Source of the DNA: VRUE01 sp035260485
GTDB taxonomy: Bacteria; Actinomycetota; Thermoleophilia; Solirubrobacterales; 70-9
Direction: 5' to 3'
NCBI GenBank assembly: GCA_035260485.1
Contig: DATFVC010000034.1
Location: 1 to 35,210 of the forward strand
Length of the DNA: 35,210 nucleotides
Positions within the stretch are counted from its first letter, which is position 1. Each line of letters begins with the position of its first letter. The position numbers and the translations under genes are program-made. The notes under the pieces were generated by a model, which saw only the letters and a program-made list of their open reading frames with translations, was not told where the DNA came from and did no database searches. Positions 9,078 through 15,945 of the stretch are shown here, in pieces.

Positions 9078-9698
9078 TTAGCCGACCAGCATCCCTTCGC
9101 GAATCAGCCCCACGTCGGTCAGGATCTTCATGGCAGCCTCGACTTGGTGTGAGGCAAGCCCCGTTTGCTGCTCGATCGCCTCGTCAGCCGACCCGGCATG
9201 CTCGGTGAGGGTCAGATAGAGCGCGAGCGTGTCGGCACGCTCGTGACCCGAGGTCGCGCTGCGGATCAACTCCAGCGACCGAGGGTCCTGCCACACCGGC
9301 CCCGGAAACGGGCCGGTGAAGCGCGACGGCACGACGTCGTCCATCACGAGGATCACCTCGGCGTGACGGTCGTGATCTACATGCACGTTGCACCTGCGCT
9401 GGGCCAGCATCCGGGTTTCGGGGCCGTCGCGGAGCACGACCTCCGGGTGGCCACCCGGCCAGAACTGGCCGTAGATGAACGGGTTGCGACACTGCCGACC
9501 GCGTACGGTCATCGCCTCGCAGTGGTCCTCGGCCAACGGCAGCCCGTTGTGAGTCGTATGGATCGTGACCCGCTGGATCGCGTCGCGATTGCGCACGACA
9601 GTCTCGCGCTCGGCGAGCACGCCGCGGCGTGCCTCCGTGTACTTCTCTCCGGTCCGGCGCATACGGGCCCTGGCTTCGGCCTTCAGGTTGGTCGTCAT
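9078..9698 (-). CDS. Element-encoded zinc-motif protein, possible DNA-binding, unknown
   Basis: 206 aa from ATG 9698, which has AGAGGAAG about 5 bp upstream. Residues 1-~30 have the pattern ARARMRRTGEKYTEARRGVL, seen in many actinobacterial plasmid and phage proteins. The middle has CEAMTVRGRQCRNP and later RCNVHVDH, a CxnC..CxxH zinc-site pattern of small mobile-element proteins. The C terminus (from SGHERADTLALYLTLTEHAG to ILTDVGLIREGM) looks like a winged helix. No enzyme motif is visible. It is the only element gene on the minus strand, so it may be read apart from the rest. An upstream in-frame extension to 9968 has no supporting start signal. Confidence 0.65.
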   Translation of the reverse strand: MTTNLKAEARARMRRTGEKYTEARRGVLAERETVVRNRDAIQRVTIHTTHNGLPLAEDHCEAMTVRGRQCRNPFIYGQFWPGGHPEVVLRDGPETRMLAQRRCNVHVDHDRHAEVILVMDDVVPSRFTGPFPGPVWQDPRSLELIRSATSGHERADTLALYLTLTEHAGSADEAIEQQTGLASHQVEAAMKILTDVGLIREGMLVG

Positions 9699-9987
9699 CA
9701 CTCTTCCTCTCGCCATGTCCCGCGCCCACGGCTCAAAAGGTTGAGCGTGTCGACTTGACCTCGCGACGCAAAGTCGCTTGCCCGTCCTCGCCATTTCGCG
9801 CGCGGGGCGAAGGTGGCTTGGGGGAGACGCCGGAGGGACGGCGCTCGCGGGATTGTAGCTCCTGCTGGAGACAGCGATCAACGCTTGTGGCGAAAGACTT
9901 GTCGCTGTTAGCAAGACTTGACCTGGAGAAAACCGGAAATGTTTGGCCCGATACCAATCCGGCCACACAGAGCCAAATAGGCGGCTT

Positions 9988-10012
9988 TAGGCAGATTCCC
10001 CGAATCTGCCTA
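9988..10012. repeat. 11-bp perfect inverted repeat (hairpin)
   Basis: TAGGCAGATTC, a 3-nt loop, then GAATCTGCCTA. No T run follows on either strand, so an operator or a structural site is as likely as a terminator. Confidence 0.6.
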
Positions 10013-10086
10013 CACCCTTCTTTATCCAGCTATCAAGCAAACCGAGGTTCCTCCGGTGGGGGGAGTTCTCTCTTGTTCTCTTCTGG

Positions 10087-10115
10087 CCCCCTCCCTTGAC
10101 ACAAATAGAGAGATT
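10087..10115 (+). repeat. 29-bp inverted repeat, left copy
   Basis: The sequence contains CCCTTGACACAAATAG and AGAGATT. It is exactly reverse-complementary to 12587-12615. It carries a TTGACA that could be a -35. The two copies face inward around a 2.5-kb module. Confidence 0.85.
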
Positions 10116-10135
10116 GGGTTCTTCACCCGCCCGAA

Positions 10136-10255
10136 GCCGCCTCGCTTCCCTGGGCCTCCCCGCGCTCCTTGCATCTGACCCCGGTCGATCACATAGTGAG
10201 CGGGTGGGGTCAGATGCAAGGAGCGCCCTCTTTTTGCCCAGGGAAGCGAGGCGGC
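10136..10255. repeat. ~120-nt nearly perfect long hairpin
   Basis: The outer arms of 20 bp (10136-10155 and 10236-10255, GCCGCCTCGCTTCCCTGGGC and complement) and inner arms of 19 bp (10164-10182 and 10206-10224, GCTCCTTGCATCTGACCCC and complement) match perfectly. They are separated by unpaired bulges of 8 and 11 nt. The tip holds TCACATAGTGA, itself palindromic. The size suggests a single-strand origin, recombination site or MITE-like relic. It is too long and too poor in T runs for a plain terminator. Confidence 0.85.
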
Positions 10256-10327
10256 TGCACACGCTGCAATCGCAGCCTTGTTCGTAGCCCCTTCGTCTTG
10301 AATTGCGGCTCGAATAGGCTCCGTCGG

Positions 10328-10531
10328 ATGCCTGACGACCCCAAGCGCAAAGCCGCCGCCAAAGCGGTCAAAGCGGCTCAGAAGCAATTTGAGCGCGATA
10401 GCAAGGCTGCGCGGGAAGCGCGGCGCAAAGTCTTTGCCAAGGCCCAGAAAGACGGCCTCTCGCTTCGAGACATCGGAGCGCTGCTGGACCTCGATCACAC
10501 GCGGGTTCGGCAGATCATCCGGGGCGAATAG
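10328..10531 (+). CDS. Small HTH protein resembling sigma-70 region 4
   Basis: 67 aa. The first half is a highly charged helix (KRKAAAKAVKAAQKQFERDSKAAREARR). The second half GLSLRDIGALLDLDHTRVRQII is a clear helix-turn-helix of the sigma region 4 type, which would bind DNA as a small regulator. ATG 10328 is chosen because the charged helix begins there; the frame extends further upstream through the long hairpin, where it reads the palindrome and is not credible. It is the first plus-strand gene after the hairpin. Confidence 0.65.
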   Translation: MPDDPKRKAAAKAVKAAQKQFERDSKAAREARRKVFAKAQKDGLSLRDIGALLDLDHTRVRQIIRGE

Positions 10532-10541
10532 TTTCGTGCTG

Positions 10542-10571
10542 TTGACCTTTTCTACACAGCACTGCTAGGCT
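10542..10571 (+). promoter_or_regulatory. Putative sigma-70-type promoter of the three-gene cluster
   Basis: TTGACC at 10542-10547, an 18-bp spacer, then TAGGCT at 10566-10571 preceded by TGC (extended -10). It is followed by a hairpin (CGCGGCC/GGCCGCG, 10573-10598) in the ~170-nt leader. It would drive the genes from 10746 on. Confidence 0.5.
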
Positions 10572-10745
10572 TCGCGGCCACATAAGTGGGGCCGCGCGCT
10601 GGAACGCCGGCCCCGTGGCGGTCGGCCAAGTTTCCCTAGTCCGACCGCAGCGGGAACGGTAGCTGGCTACCGGCCTCAGAGAAGCGGCGACCCGCCGTGC
10701 GTGAACACGAACGGGCCGCCTGAGACACAGGAGGACAAATCTCCC

Positions 10746-11099
10746 ATGCCCTGCGACAACCCTACGGGTGGCGACTCCTTCGCTGCCCTCGACCTGCCCG
10801 CCGCGCACGTCTCGTTCCTGCGAGACGAAATGACCGGCTGGCTCGACGGCCTGCGCCGCGACCTGAGAGCGTCCGAGAAGCTGAAAGACCCGAGCCGCAC
10901 GGAGAGAGAAGCCCAGGCCGTTGAACGGCTCCTGGTCGGTCTGACGGTCGGCCAGCTACTCATCCCCGACCCCGAGGCAGAGGCGCTCTTGCGTGCCGCC
11001 GCCGAGAGCAACGACAAGGAGAGCGACTACGCGGAGGTCGCCGCCGCTCACGACGCGCTACATGCTCTGCTCGACGTGCTGGGAGGGCAGCGCAATTGA
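10746..11099 (+). CDS. Element-encoded helical protein, unknown
   Basis: 117 aa. ATG 10746 is chosen because AGGAGG stands 11 bp upstream; an ATG at 10701 has no such signal. The protein is acidic and mostly helical (RDEMTGWLDGLRRDLRASEKL, ERLLVGLTVGQLL, DYAEVAAAHDALHALLDVLG). No family is recognised and no membrane segment or catalytic motif is visible. Its stop TGA overlaps the TTG start of the next gene by 4 nt, so it is the first gene of a translationally coupled trio ending in a winged-helix protein. Confidence 0.65.
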   Translation: MPCDNPTGGDSFAALDLPAAHVSFLRDEMTGWLDGLRRDLRASEKLKDPSRTEREAQAVERLLVGLTVGQLLIPDPEAEALLRAAAESNDKESDYAEVAAAHDALHALLDVLGGQRN

Positions 11100-11344
11100 T
11101 CGCTATCGACCTGCGATTGCAGCGCGCCGTCCTGGCGCTCGTCCTGCGCGAGCATCCGATCCTGCTGACGCTCCCGGCGTTGGCGGGTCGGGTGCTGGCG
11201 AACCCCCGCACCCTCACCGGAGGGGTCGCGCTCGCCCGCGCCCTCCGCGACCTGGACAACGAGGGGTTGGTCTTCAGCGACGGGCTGCTGATCCAGCCGA
11301 GCCGACCGGCGCTCTACGTCAAGCGCCTGCTGGGGGAAAGCTGA
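11096..11344 (+). CDS. Small putative winged-helix DNA-binding protein
   Basis: 82 aa from TTG 11096, overlapping the previous stop by 4 nt (TTGA), with GGGAGGGCAG upstream as the ribosome site. The sequence LRLQRAVLALVLREHPILLTLPALA..ALARALRDLDNEGLVFSDGLLIQPS has the spacing of a winged helix: three helices, then a hydrophobic strand pair. That points to a small DNA-binding or adaptor protein, but this is fold guesswork. The stop overlaps the next ATG by 1 nt. Confidence 0.6.
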   Translation: MIAIDLRLQRAVLALVLREHPILLTLPALAGRVLANPRTLTGGVALARALRDLDNEGLVFSDGLLIQPSRPALYVKRLLGES

Positions 11345-11829
11345 TGTTGGTCCCGGGGCGGTTCAGCAGCGCCGCAATCGGAATTGGTGCGGGCGAGGTG
11401 GAGGTGCGCTTGAGCGACGGCGGCAACTGGCAGGTCAAGGTCAGGCTGACTGAGGGCGAGGACTGGCGGATGCTCTGCCGGGGCCATATCGACGGCACGA
11501 TCTTTGAGACTGCCAGCGCCGAGGACGAGGGGCCGATCACGGTCGGCCCCCTGCGTGTCGATCCTGCAGCCCGCCGTGTCGAAGTTCGCGGCGCTCCGGT
11601 GCGCTTGGCGTCGCGGGAATTTGAACTAGTGGCGCTGCTCGCCACCGACCCCGGCCGCGTCTTCACCAAGAAGGAGCTGCTGCGGGAGATTTGGGGACGC
11701 AGGGGCGGCGCGGTCCGCACCCTCGACTCACACGCCAGCCGAGCCCGCTGCAAGCTGCGGGAAGCCGGGGCCGAGGGATACATCGTCAACTGTCACTCGC
11801 GCGGCTACATGCTGTGTGCATATTGCTAG
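11344..11829 (+). CDS. OmpR-type winged-helix regulator lacking a receiver domain
   Basis: 161 aa. Residues ~62-158 are a complete Trans_reg_C domain: ITVGPLRVDPAARRVEVRG, VRLASREFELVALLATDPGRVFTKKELLREIW, TLDSHASRARCKLREAGAEGYI, then the wing SRGYML. The N-terminal ~60 residues form strands (EVEVRLSDGG, WQVKVRLTEG, WRMLCRGHIDG), not a phospho-receiver: no Asp phosphorylation pocket is seen. It probably binds DNA without kinase control, perhaps through its own N domain or the coupled small partners. ATG 11344 overlaps the previous stop TGA. Confidence 0.85.
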   Translation: MLVPGRFSSAAIGIGAGEVEVRLSDGGNWQVKVRLTEGEDWRMLCRGHIDGTIFETASAEDEGPITVGPLRVDPAARRVEVRGAPVRLASREFELVALLATDPGRVFTKKELLREIWGRRGGAVRTLDSHASRARCKLREAGAEGYIVNCHSRGYMLCAYC

Positions 11830-11914
11830 CTATTTGGAAAACAAATTGATCTGAAGGTGGACCGTTTTGGTCTGAAGCATCGTCTTAGGGGTCGATGTTC
11901 AAAGGATCGAGCGG

Positions 11915-12346
11915 ATGCCCGAAGGATCGAACGAAATCTCTACGGATGTTGCCGCCCAGCGCAGGCAATTTGCCGTACTCCTTGCGCAGCTTCGCGCCGC
12001 CGAGCCGCGCTTTGCAGAAGCGTCGATCTTGCTGCCCGATGAAGTGGGCGAGTGGCACGCAGCCGTTTACCTGCTGACTGGCTGCGGGCCGGTCTGGGAG
12101 AGGCTTGGCCCGCCGATAGTGGCTCAGTGTTCGCTCAGTCCTGTTTTTGAAGAGATGGAAAGCGCTCGGCGTCGTTGGACCCAAGACCAGCGCGCAGCGA
12201 TGGAATGGGCGATGCACTTTTGGAGGCCGGACAAATTCGCGGCTAGCTTTCCAGCGGCGTTCCAAGGGTTTCTATTCACCCGCTGGATCGTCGCCGCGCA
12301 TCTGCAAAAGGGAATCGTTCCGATGATCCGAGTGGTACGGGGTTGA
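11915..12346 (+). CDS. Orphan protein of the integrated element
   Basis: 143 aa, with AAAGGA about 9 bp before ATG 11915. The sequence is balanced and globular: LLPDEVGEWHAAVYLLTG, VFEEMESARRRWTQDQRAAMEWAMHFWRPDKF, then FPAAFQGFLFTRWIVAAHLQ. It is rich in Trp and Phe and mainly helical. No family, signal peptide or catalytic motif is recognised. It ends 20 bp before the cloverleaf-like structure. As the last gene inside the inverted-repeat module it is a candidate cargo or helper gene. Confidence 0.55.
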   Translation: MPEGSNEISTDVAAQRRQFAVLLAQLRAAEPRFAEASILLPDEVGEWHAAVYLLTGCGPVWERLGPPIVAQCSLSPVFEEMESARRRWTQDQRAAMEWAMHFWRPDKFAASFPAAFQGFLFTRWIVAAHLQKGIVPMIRVVRG

Positions 12347-12366
12347 ACCGTGTACGTCACGTCCCC

Positions 12367-12482
12367 GCCGACCTACCCAGCTAATAGCGCTGCGCCGCTC
12401 GGCAGTCAAGGGCGCTATGCGCCCGACCCCTTTAGGGGTTGACGGCCGAGCGGCGCTGCGCTTCGCTGGCAAGTAGGTCGGC
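12367..12482. repeat. 116-nt cloverleaf-like palindromic structure
   Basis: The basal arms GCCGACCTAC (12367-12376) and GTAGGTCGGC (12473-12482) pair perfectly. A second pair, GCGCCGCTCGGC and GCCGAGCGGCGC, extends the stem. The apex holds GTCAA..TTGAC enclosing two small hairpins, GGGCGC-TAT-GCGCCC and CCCC-TTTA-GGGG. Such a multi-branched single-strand fold is typical of rolling-circle origins, recombination sites or structured RNAs. No known motif lets me choose. Confidence 0.8.
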
Positions 12483-12586
12483 CAGGCCGCAGATCAAGAC
12501 GAAGCGGAGCCGAGAAAGCTGAAAGAACCTAACGCGGATTTGACAAAGCAACACGGTCCCCGTCCAGGCTTAACAAGAGGGTACGG

Positions 12587-12615
12587 AATCTCTCTATTTG
12601 TGTCAAGGGAGGGGG
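12587..12615 (-). repeat. 29-bp inverted repeat, right copy
   Basis: Exact reverse complement of 10087-10115. Read on the minus strand it again shows TTGACACAAATAGAGAG. It stands 104 bp from the cloverleaf; the left copy stands 20 bp from the long hairpin. Confidence 0.85.
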
Positions 12616-12827
12616 GCGTACCGGAGTTGTAGCAAGTCATAGGCGTGTGCTACTTACCTTTCGTGAGTACGAAAAATCAACAACATGGAGGGGGTGAACT
12701 TTCACCTCAGGAAACCCTGAGAGGCTGTGACTCACTTGCCTCGCCGCCGCATATCGTCCGGCTAGGGAATCACGCCGACGCCGGAGGGGTACGAGCACCT
12801 TTGCGTCGCCGTTCAGGAGGTCCCGCG

Positions 12828-13103
12828 ATGAACGCGATCAGCGTCAACGTCGCCGACGAGCTGGTCGAGCGGATCGCCCACCGCGCCGCCGAACTGCTGG
12901 CCGAGCAATCGGGCGAGCCCGTCGGTGATGGTTGGCTGCGCGGCGCTGAGCGGATCGCCTCCTACATCGACGCGCCACGCTCGCGCGTCTACGCGCTTGT
13001 CTCGGCGAGGCGCATCCCCGTCCACCATGACGGCTCGGCGCTGATCGCCCGTCGCTCGGAGCTTGACAAGTGGCTGCTCGGCGGCGGTGGGGTGCGGCCG
13101 TGA
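12828..13103 (+). CDS. xis: Excisionase-like HTH protein (Xis)
   Basis: 91 aa. A strong AGGAGG stands 5 bp before ATG 12828, which fixes the start; the open frame further upstream is not coding. The C-terminal half (GAERIASYIDAPRSRVYALVSARRIPVHHDGSALIARRSELDKWL) is a typical HTH_17/excisionase fold: a MerR-like helix pair, then R-RIP-H..G-L. Such proteins bend attachment-site DNA and direct the integrase toward excision. It lies 76 bp upstream of int on the same strand, as expected for an excision-control pair. Confidence 0.8.
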   Translation: MNAISVNVADELVERIAHRAAELLAEQSGEPVGDGWLRGAERIASYIDAPRSRVYALVSARRIPVHHDGSALIARRSELDKWLLGGGGVRP

Positions 13104-13179
13104 AAGTTGGAGCAGCAGTAAATCCAGGTGATCGGTCCGACTCTCGGCCGAAGATGAGCGCAACGAAAAGGAGCAGTTA

Positions 13180-14466
13180 ATGACCAAGCTCACGAAAACG
13201 AGAAAACCTGGTCAGTTCCGACGCCACAAGAAAGGCTGCTCGCGGAAGGGCCGCTGCGACTGTCCCTACGTGCTTGTCTGGGAACACCGAGGCAAGCAGT
13301 ACACCGAAACGCTTCGCACCGCAGCAGAGGCCGACGAGGCGCAGGGCAAGCGCAAGGCCGGAGAGCGTCGCCCCACCTCAAAGGTGCATTTCGGCGACTA
13401 CTTCGTCGAGTGGATCGAGTCCTATGCCGGTAGGACGGCGCGCGGCTTTTCGGAGACGACGCGGCCTGAGTATCGACGGCCGATTGAGGCTTACGCGATT
13501 CCTCGTTGGGCGACGTGGAAGCTCGCCGAGATCGAGCCCGCTGACGTGCGGGAGCTATTTGGTTCGATGCGGCGCGACGACCAGACGACCGCCCAGATCA
13601 AAAAGCTGCGCGCCGCCCTCTCGGCGATGTTCGCGACCGCAGTTGACGACAGCTTGCTTAGATCGAATCCCTGCCAAGGGGTCCGCATACCGGCGGGGCG
13701 AGGCAGCGAAAAGCCAGAGGACGACCGGGTCAAGGCCCTCAATCGCAAAGAGCTTGGGCTGTTGCTGGCTGCGCTGCCCGAGGACTGGCGACTGTTCTTC
13801 GAGTTCTTGGCAGCCACCGGCCTGCGAATCAGCGAGGCGGTTGGGCTGACGTGGGAGCACGCCGATCTTGGCGACCGTCCGCACGTCCAGGTCCGCGAGC
13901 AGATCTATGAAGGTCGGCGTAAGCGGCTCAAGAGCCACGCTGGGCGGCGGGACGTGCCGCTGTCGCAGGGAATGGCGGCTCGCCTTCTGGCCCATCGCCG
14001 CGACACCTACAAAGGGCCGAAGGGGCCGGTCTTCGCATCGAGAACTGGAACGCCGCTGTCGCCCGGAAACGTCTACGGCCGCGTCTTGGGTCCAGCGGCG
14101 ATCAGCGTCGGCTTCGCCGAAGAGGTTGTCTCGAAGTCCGGCAAGGCCCGCTCGCGCTCGACGGTCTCCTTTCACACCTTCCGCCACACCTGCGCCTCGC
14201 TCCTCTTCGAGGAAGGTCGCAACGTGAAGCAGGTAGCCGATTGGCTGGGTCACGCTGATCCTGGCTTCACGCTCCGCACCTACGTCCACCTGCTGGACGC
14301 CGGGCTTGGCGGGGGCCTTGAAATCGACACCCGGGTCAAGCCCGGGTCAAGGTCGGGTCAAGGAATGACCCGGGAAGAGGCCGCAACGGATAACGCGGCC
14401 AAAGCCCAGAAACAGCTTGGGAAAGCGGAATACGGCGAACAGCCGCAAACAGCCGAAAGCGCTTAA
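13180..14466 (+). CDS. int: Tyrosine site-specific recombinase (integrase)
   Basis: 428 aa, with AAGGAG 8 bp before ATG 13180. The N-terminal region (~20-60) has cysteines CSRKGRCDCPY and an AP2-like arm-DNA-binding stretch. A SAM-like core-binding domain spans ~70-165 (FGDYFVEWIESYAG..). The catalytic domain has Arg216 (ATGLRISEA), Lys241, His332-x-x-Arg335 (FHTFRH), His358 (WLGH) and Tyr368 (TYVHLL): the full set. The last ~45 residues are encoded over the GGGTCAAG repeats. The stop is 2 bp before attR, so in the circular form int would abut attP. It should cut and join at the 48-bp tRNA-Met core. Confidence 0.95.
   Translation: MTKLTKTRKPGQFRRHKKGCSRKGRCDCPYVLVWEHRGKQYTETLRTAAEADEAQGKRKAGERRPTSKVHFGDYFVEWIESYAGRTARGFSETTRPEYRRPIEAYAIPRWATWKLAEIEPADVRELFGSMRRDDQTTAQIKKLRAALSAMFATAVDDSLLRSNPCQGVRIPAGRGSEKPEDDRVKALNRKELGLLLAALPEDWRLFFEFLAATGLRISEAVGLTWEHADLGDRPHVQVREQIYEGRRKRLKSHAGRRDVPLSQGMAARLLAHRRDTYKGPKGPVFASRTGTPLSPGNVYGRVLGPAAISVGFAEEVVSKSGKARSRSTVSFHTFRHTCASLLFEEGRNVKQVADWLGHADPGFTLRTYVHLLDAGLGGGLEIDTRVKPGSRSGQGMTREEAATDNAAKAQKQLGKAEYGEQPQTAESA
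14332..14362 (+). repeat. Three GGGTCAAG repeats, putative right integrase arm sites
   Basis: Octamers at 14333, 14344 and 14355, exactly 11 bp apart, one helical turn. They lie inside the 3' coding end of int (TRVKPGSRSGQG) and match the pair near attL. Confidence 0.55.
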
Positions 14467-14467
14467 C

Positions 14468-14515
14468 CGGAATCATAATCCGCGTGTCGGGGGTTCGAGT
14501 CCCTCCTCCGGCATC
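14468..14515 (+). repeat. attR: 48-bp attachment-site repeat
   Basis: Identical to 8938-8985. It is only the 3' part of tRNA-Met (no acceptor 5' side or D arm), so it is not a second tRNA gene. It marks the right junction of the element. Confidence 0.93.
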
Positions 14516-14652
14516 CGGTCCTCTTGACCAAGACCTCTAGAGAGAGGCCCGGAGCCGCGATCAGCGAGGGTACGCTGGCTTCACCAGCCCTCCCTTGGTG
14601 TCGCCAGGCGAGGGCCAGAGAGGGCGTCGGTGAAGATGCCCTCTGCTTGGGC

Positions 14653-15945
14653 TCAACGGGGCAGTGCGGCGCCGGCGCCGCGGAACTCGGAGAGCGTTTC
14701 CTCCATCGCCTCGACCTCGGGGGCGACCATCTCGGGCCAGGGCTTGTCGGGGTGCTCGTCGAGGGTCTTGTAGCCGTTGCCGCTGATCACCGCGACGACG
14801 GTGTCGTCGCGGCCGAGCTTGCCCTCGTTGGCGAGCTTCATCGTGGCGGCGATCGTGGTGCCGCCGGCCGGCTCGGTGAGGATTCCCTCAGTGGCGCCCA
14901 GCAGGTCGAGCGCCTCGAAGATCTCGGGGTCGGTGGCAGTCGCGGCAGAGCCGCCGCGCGACTTCACAGCGTCGACCACCAGCGGCCCGTCGCCGGGGGC
15001 GCCGATCGCCAGCGAGTGGGCGGCGGTTTGCGGCCGCTGCGCCTCGATCTTGCCGCTGCCGTCGAGAATGGCGGTGGCGATCGGCCCGCAGCCATCGGCC
15101 TGGGCGACGTGGATCTTGGTGGCCGCGGTCTCCGCCATTCCCACCGTCTCCATCTCCCCCAGTCCCTTGTGGACGCGGGAGGAGAGGGTCCCCCCAGCAG
15201 CCGGGATCACGAAGTGGTCAGGCGAGACCCACTCGAGCTGCTCGACCACCTCGAAGGCCATCGTCTTGGCCCCCTCTGCATAGAAGGGGCGCAGGGTTAT
15301 ATTGGCGAACTGAATGCCGCTCGCCAGAGCCAGCTCGCGACAGGCTCGGTTCGCTTCGTCGTAGTTGCCGTCGAGCTGGATCACCGTGGCGCCCAGCGCC
15401 CGGCAGGCGCGTGCCTTGCCGCGCTCCAGGTTGCTGGGGTAGAAGACGTAGGCGGCGACACCCGCCTTGGCGGCCAGCGAGGCCACGGCGGTGCCGACGT
15501 TGCCGGTGGAGACGCAGCCCATCTCCTCCTTGCCCAGCTCGAGCAGCCGGGCGACCGCCATCGAGACGACGCGGTCCTTGTAAGAGAGACTGGGGCGCTG
15601 CGTGCTGTCGTCCTTGAGGTAGAGCTTGCGCAGACCCAGCTCGGCGCCGAGTCGGTCGGCGTGGATCAGCGGCGTGCGTCCGCTGTAGCGGCCGACCCGT
15701 GCCTGCGCACGGGCATCGACGATCGGCAGCAGCTCCTCGAAGCGCCAGATGTTCAGCTGGCGCTCCGCGACAGGCCGCTCGGCCAAGCGGGCCGTGGCCA
15801 GCTCGTAGTCGTAGTCGATATCGAGGCCCTGGCCGCAGCCGAGGCACTTGAAGGTTGTATCGAGAAGGGGCAGTCGAAGCCCACAGTCGTGGCAGACCAG
15901 CTCCGTCGCGCAGGAGCGGGTGCGCTGGTCGGCCGAGAGGCTCAT
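14653..15945 (-). CDS. thrC: Threonine synthase
   Basis: 430 aa, a PLP-dependent fold-type II enzyme that converts O-phosphohomoserine to threonine. The N terminus has a zinc-ribbon pair CHDCG..CLGCG, as in the class that keeps this rubredoxin-like head. The PLP lysine lies in RPSLSYKDRVVSMA. The substrate and PLP-phosphate loops are VSTGNVGTAVASLA and VIPAAGGTLSS. The C-terminal block AVISGNGYKT ends the fold. It is transcribed alone from a promoter at 16041-16069 with a ~90-nt leader. Homologues such as cysteate synthase share the fold, so function is by family. Confidence 0.88.
   Translation of the reverse strand: MSLSADQRTRSCATELVCHDCGLRLPLLDTTFKCLGCGQGLDIDYDYELATARLAERPVAERQLNIWRFEELLPIVDARAQARVGRYSGRTPLIHADRLGAELGLRKLYLKDDSTQRPSLSYKDRVVSMAVARLLELGKEEMGCVSTGNVGTAVASLAAKAGVAAYVFYPSNLERGKARACRALGATVIQLDGNYDEANRACRELALASGIQFANITLRPFYAEGAKTMAFEVVEQLEWVSPDHFVIPAAGGTLSSRVHKGLGEMETVGMAETAATKIHVAQADGCGPIATAILDGSGKIEAQRPQTAAHSLAIGAPGDGPLVVDAVKSRGGSAATATDPEIFEALDLLGATEGILTEPAGGTTIAATMKLANEGKLGRDDTVVAVISGNGYKTLDEHPDKPWPEMVAPEVEAMEETLSEFRGAGAALPR

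Larger units (their letters stand above)
9699..10327. other. Gene-free palindrome-rich stretch of the element
   Basis: I see no convincing gene in these ~630 bases; the open frames here are low-quality. The stretch holds an 11-bp-stem hairpin (9988-10012), the left copy of the 29-bp inverted repeat (10087-10115) and the long hairpin 10136-10255. It may contain the promoter of the minus-strand gene and an origin-like region. Confidence 0.5.
12347..12827. other. Gene-free structured and regulatory stretch before xis
   Basis: No gene is seen in these 481 bases. They hold the cloverleaf-like structure (12367-12482), the right 29-bp inverted repeat (12587-12615), and short inverted repeats GTAGCA/TGCTAC (12629-12654), TTCGT/ACGAA (near 12660) and CTCAGG/CCTGAG (near 12706) that could be operators for xis-int. 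Confidence 0.5.
8938..14515. mobile_element. 5.5-kb integrative element in tRNA-Met, no known transfer or capsid genes
   Basis: The element is bounded by an identical 48-bp direct repeat, one copy being the 3' half of the tRNA gene. At the right end, xis then int run toward attR, and int stops 2 bp before it. This layout recalls pSAM2-like actinomycete elements, where attP lies just 3' of int. Inside are a zinc-motif protein, a sigma-region-4-like HTH, three overlapping small genes ending in an OmpR-type winged helix, and an orphan of 143 aa. There is no replicase, FtsK/Tra, primase, terminase or capsid gene. It may be a satellite needing a helper, a remnant, or a carrier of an unknown function. 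Large palindromes inside could be replication or transfer sites. Confidence 0.9.

Noticed and set aside
9699..9968. N-terminal extension of the zinc-motif protein
   Set aside because: No ribosome site and no plausible protein sequence upstream of ATG 9698, which has AGAGGAAG.
10022..10498. Open frames on both strands through the long hairpin
   Set aside because: They simply translate the two arms of the palindrome and give similar basic peptides on both strands.
14468..14515. A second tRNA-Met gene
   Set aside because: Only the 3' part is present; it is the attR copy of the integration site.
14619..14644. Terminator after thrC (AGAGGGC/GCCCTCT)
   Set aside because: Only 7 bp of stem, a 12-nt loop and no T run; too weak to list.
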